From Deltaproteobacteria bacterium (lineage in GTDB: Bacteria; Desulfobacterota; Desulfarculia; Adiutricales; Adiutricaceae): a stretch of DNA of 5,402 nucleotides. The notes beneath the pieces were generated by a model. That model saw nothing but the letters and a program-made list of their open reading frames with translations. It made no database searches and had not been told where the DNA came from. The stretch spans positions 1-5,402 of the forward strand of contig JAITIH010000236.1 in the NCBI GenBank assembly GCA_031279525.1. The letters are read 5' to 3'. The translations under genes were made by a program, and so were the position numbers. This document shows positions 4,820 through 5,402 of the stretch, one piece after another. Position 1 is the first letter of the stretch. Each line of letters begins with the position of its first letter.

Positions 4820-5402
4820 ATGAGAAAAACCGTCTCGACTTTCGCGGCCGCCAAGGCCAGTGGCCAAAAACTGACCATGCTGACGGCTTACGACTACTCT
4901 TTCGCCCGTCTTGTGGACTCCGCCGGGGTGGACTCTATCTTAGTGGGCGACTCCTTGGGCAACGTCATGCTGGGTTATGAGGACACCGTGTCCGTGACCA
5001 TGGAGGACATGATCCACCACTCTAGGGCCGTCTCTCGCGGGGCCAAGAGCGCTTTGGTGGTGGGCGACTTGCCCTTTTTGTCTTATCAGGTCTCCACCCC
5101 CAAAGCCGTGGAAAACGCCGGCCGGCTTTTAAAGGAGGGCCGGGTTCAAGCCGTTAAGCTGGAAGGCGGGGTGGTTGTGGCCGAGCGGATTAAGGCCATC
5201 GTCGACGCCTCCATCCCGGTCGTCGGGCACATTGGCCTGACCCCGCAATCGGTCAACGCCTTGGGCGGCTTTAAGGTCCAGGGCAAGAGCGAGGCGGCGG
5301 CCAAGAGCCTTTTGGCCGACGCCAAAGCCGTGGAAGAGGCCGGGGCCTTCGCCGTGGTGGTGGAGTGCGTGCCGGCGGGGCTCATGAAAAAGTTGACTGA
5401 GT
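4820..5402 (+). CDS. panB: 3-methyl-2-oxobutanoate hydroxymethyltransferase PanB (3' truncated by window)
   Basis: PanB transfers a hydroxymethyl group from 5,10-methylenetetrahydrofolate to 2-oxoisovalerate, making ketopantoate, the first committed step to pantothenate and coenzyme A. The first 194 residues are present; about 70 should follow beyond the window by comparison with E. coli PanB (264). Diagnostic features are [14 protein letters not shown] (20-33), [14 protein letters not shown] (40-53), [10 protein letters not shown] (80-89), VKLEGG (112-117), [22 protein letters not shown] (134-155) and VVECVP (180-185). The metal and substrate ligands Asp44, Ser45, Asp83, Lys113, Glu115 and His137 and the catalytic Glu182 are all in place, corresponding to the E. 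coli residues one position lower. The frame is uninterrupted. ATG 4820 fits the family N-terminus. It is probably the second gene of a pantothenate operon. Confidence 0.97.
   Translation, partial: MRKTVSTFAAAKASGQKLTMLTAYDYSFARLVDSAGVDSILVGDSLGNVMLGYEDTVSVTMEDMIHHSRAVSRGAKSALVVGDLPFLSYQVSTPKAVENAGRLLKEGRVQAVKLEGGVVVAERIKAIVDASIPVVGHIGLTPQSVNALGGFKVQGKSEAAAKSLLADAKAVEEAGAFAVVVECVPAGLMKKLTE

Overview
GC-rich bacterial DNA, densely packed, with GCC/GGC-dominated codons and a striking abundance of the tetranucleotide GGCC in both coding and non-coding stretches. All recognisable genes are chromosomal housekeeping genes (tRNA/rRNA modification, SfsA, pantothenate synthesis). There is no sign of phage, transposon, CRISPR or plasmid functions. 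The gene set and protein style fit a Gram-negative anaerobe of the Desulfobacterota (deltaproteobacterial) kind, but that is a low-confidence impression from composition and gene style; no taxonomic marker is present.

Left half, + strand (1-2789): the 3' end of an unidentified gene, whose C-terminal tail contains a near-perfect 54-nt (18-residue) tandem repeat, runs with a 14-nt overlap into miaA. Then follow sfsA (ATGA overlap) and an RluA-family pseudouridine synthase gene (GTGA overlap). The overlaps indicate one translationally coupled operon, with two RNA-modification enzymes flanking SfsA.

Middle (2786-3220, - strand): a small unrecognised, probably all-helical 144-residue protein gene is convergent to the operon. 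Its stop codon overlaps that of the RluA gene (shared TTAG). It has its own good ribosome binding site and a perfect TATAAT -10 element.

Divergent intergenic region (3221-3950, about 730 nt): no convincing gene. It holds the promoter of the small - strand gene, a sharply AT-rich island (about 3444-3500), a perfect 11-bp-stem hairpin at 3639-3663 with a third repeat arm at 3691-3699 that allows an alternative fold, and a good sigma70-type promoter (TTGATA-17-TATTAT, 3848-3876) facing right.

Right part, + strand (3951-5402): a Rossmann-like/DUF2520 dehydrogenase gene is followed 35 nt later by panB, which is cut by the window end. PanB makes ketopantoate, and the DUF2520 protein is a good candidate for the NAD(P)H-dependent reductase of the next step. 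The two are probably the start of a pantothenate operon continuing beyond the window.

No clearly novel system was found. The points most worth checking are the DUF2520 protein as ketopantoate reductase, the structured intergenic region, the expanding repeat at the left edge, and the orphan - strand gene.
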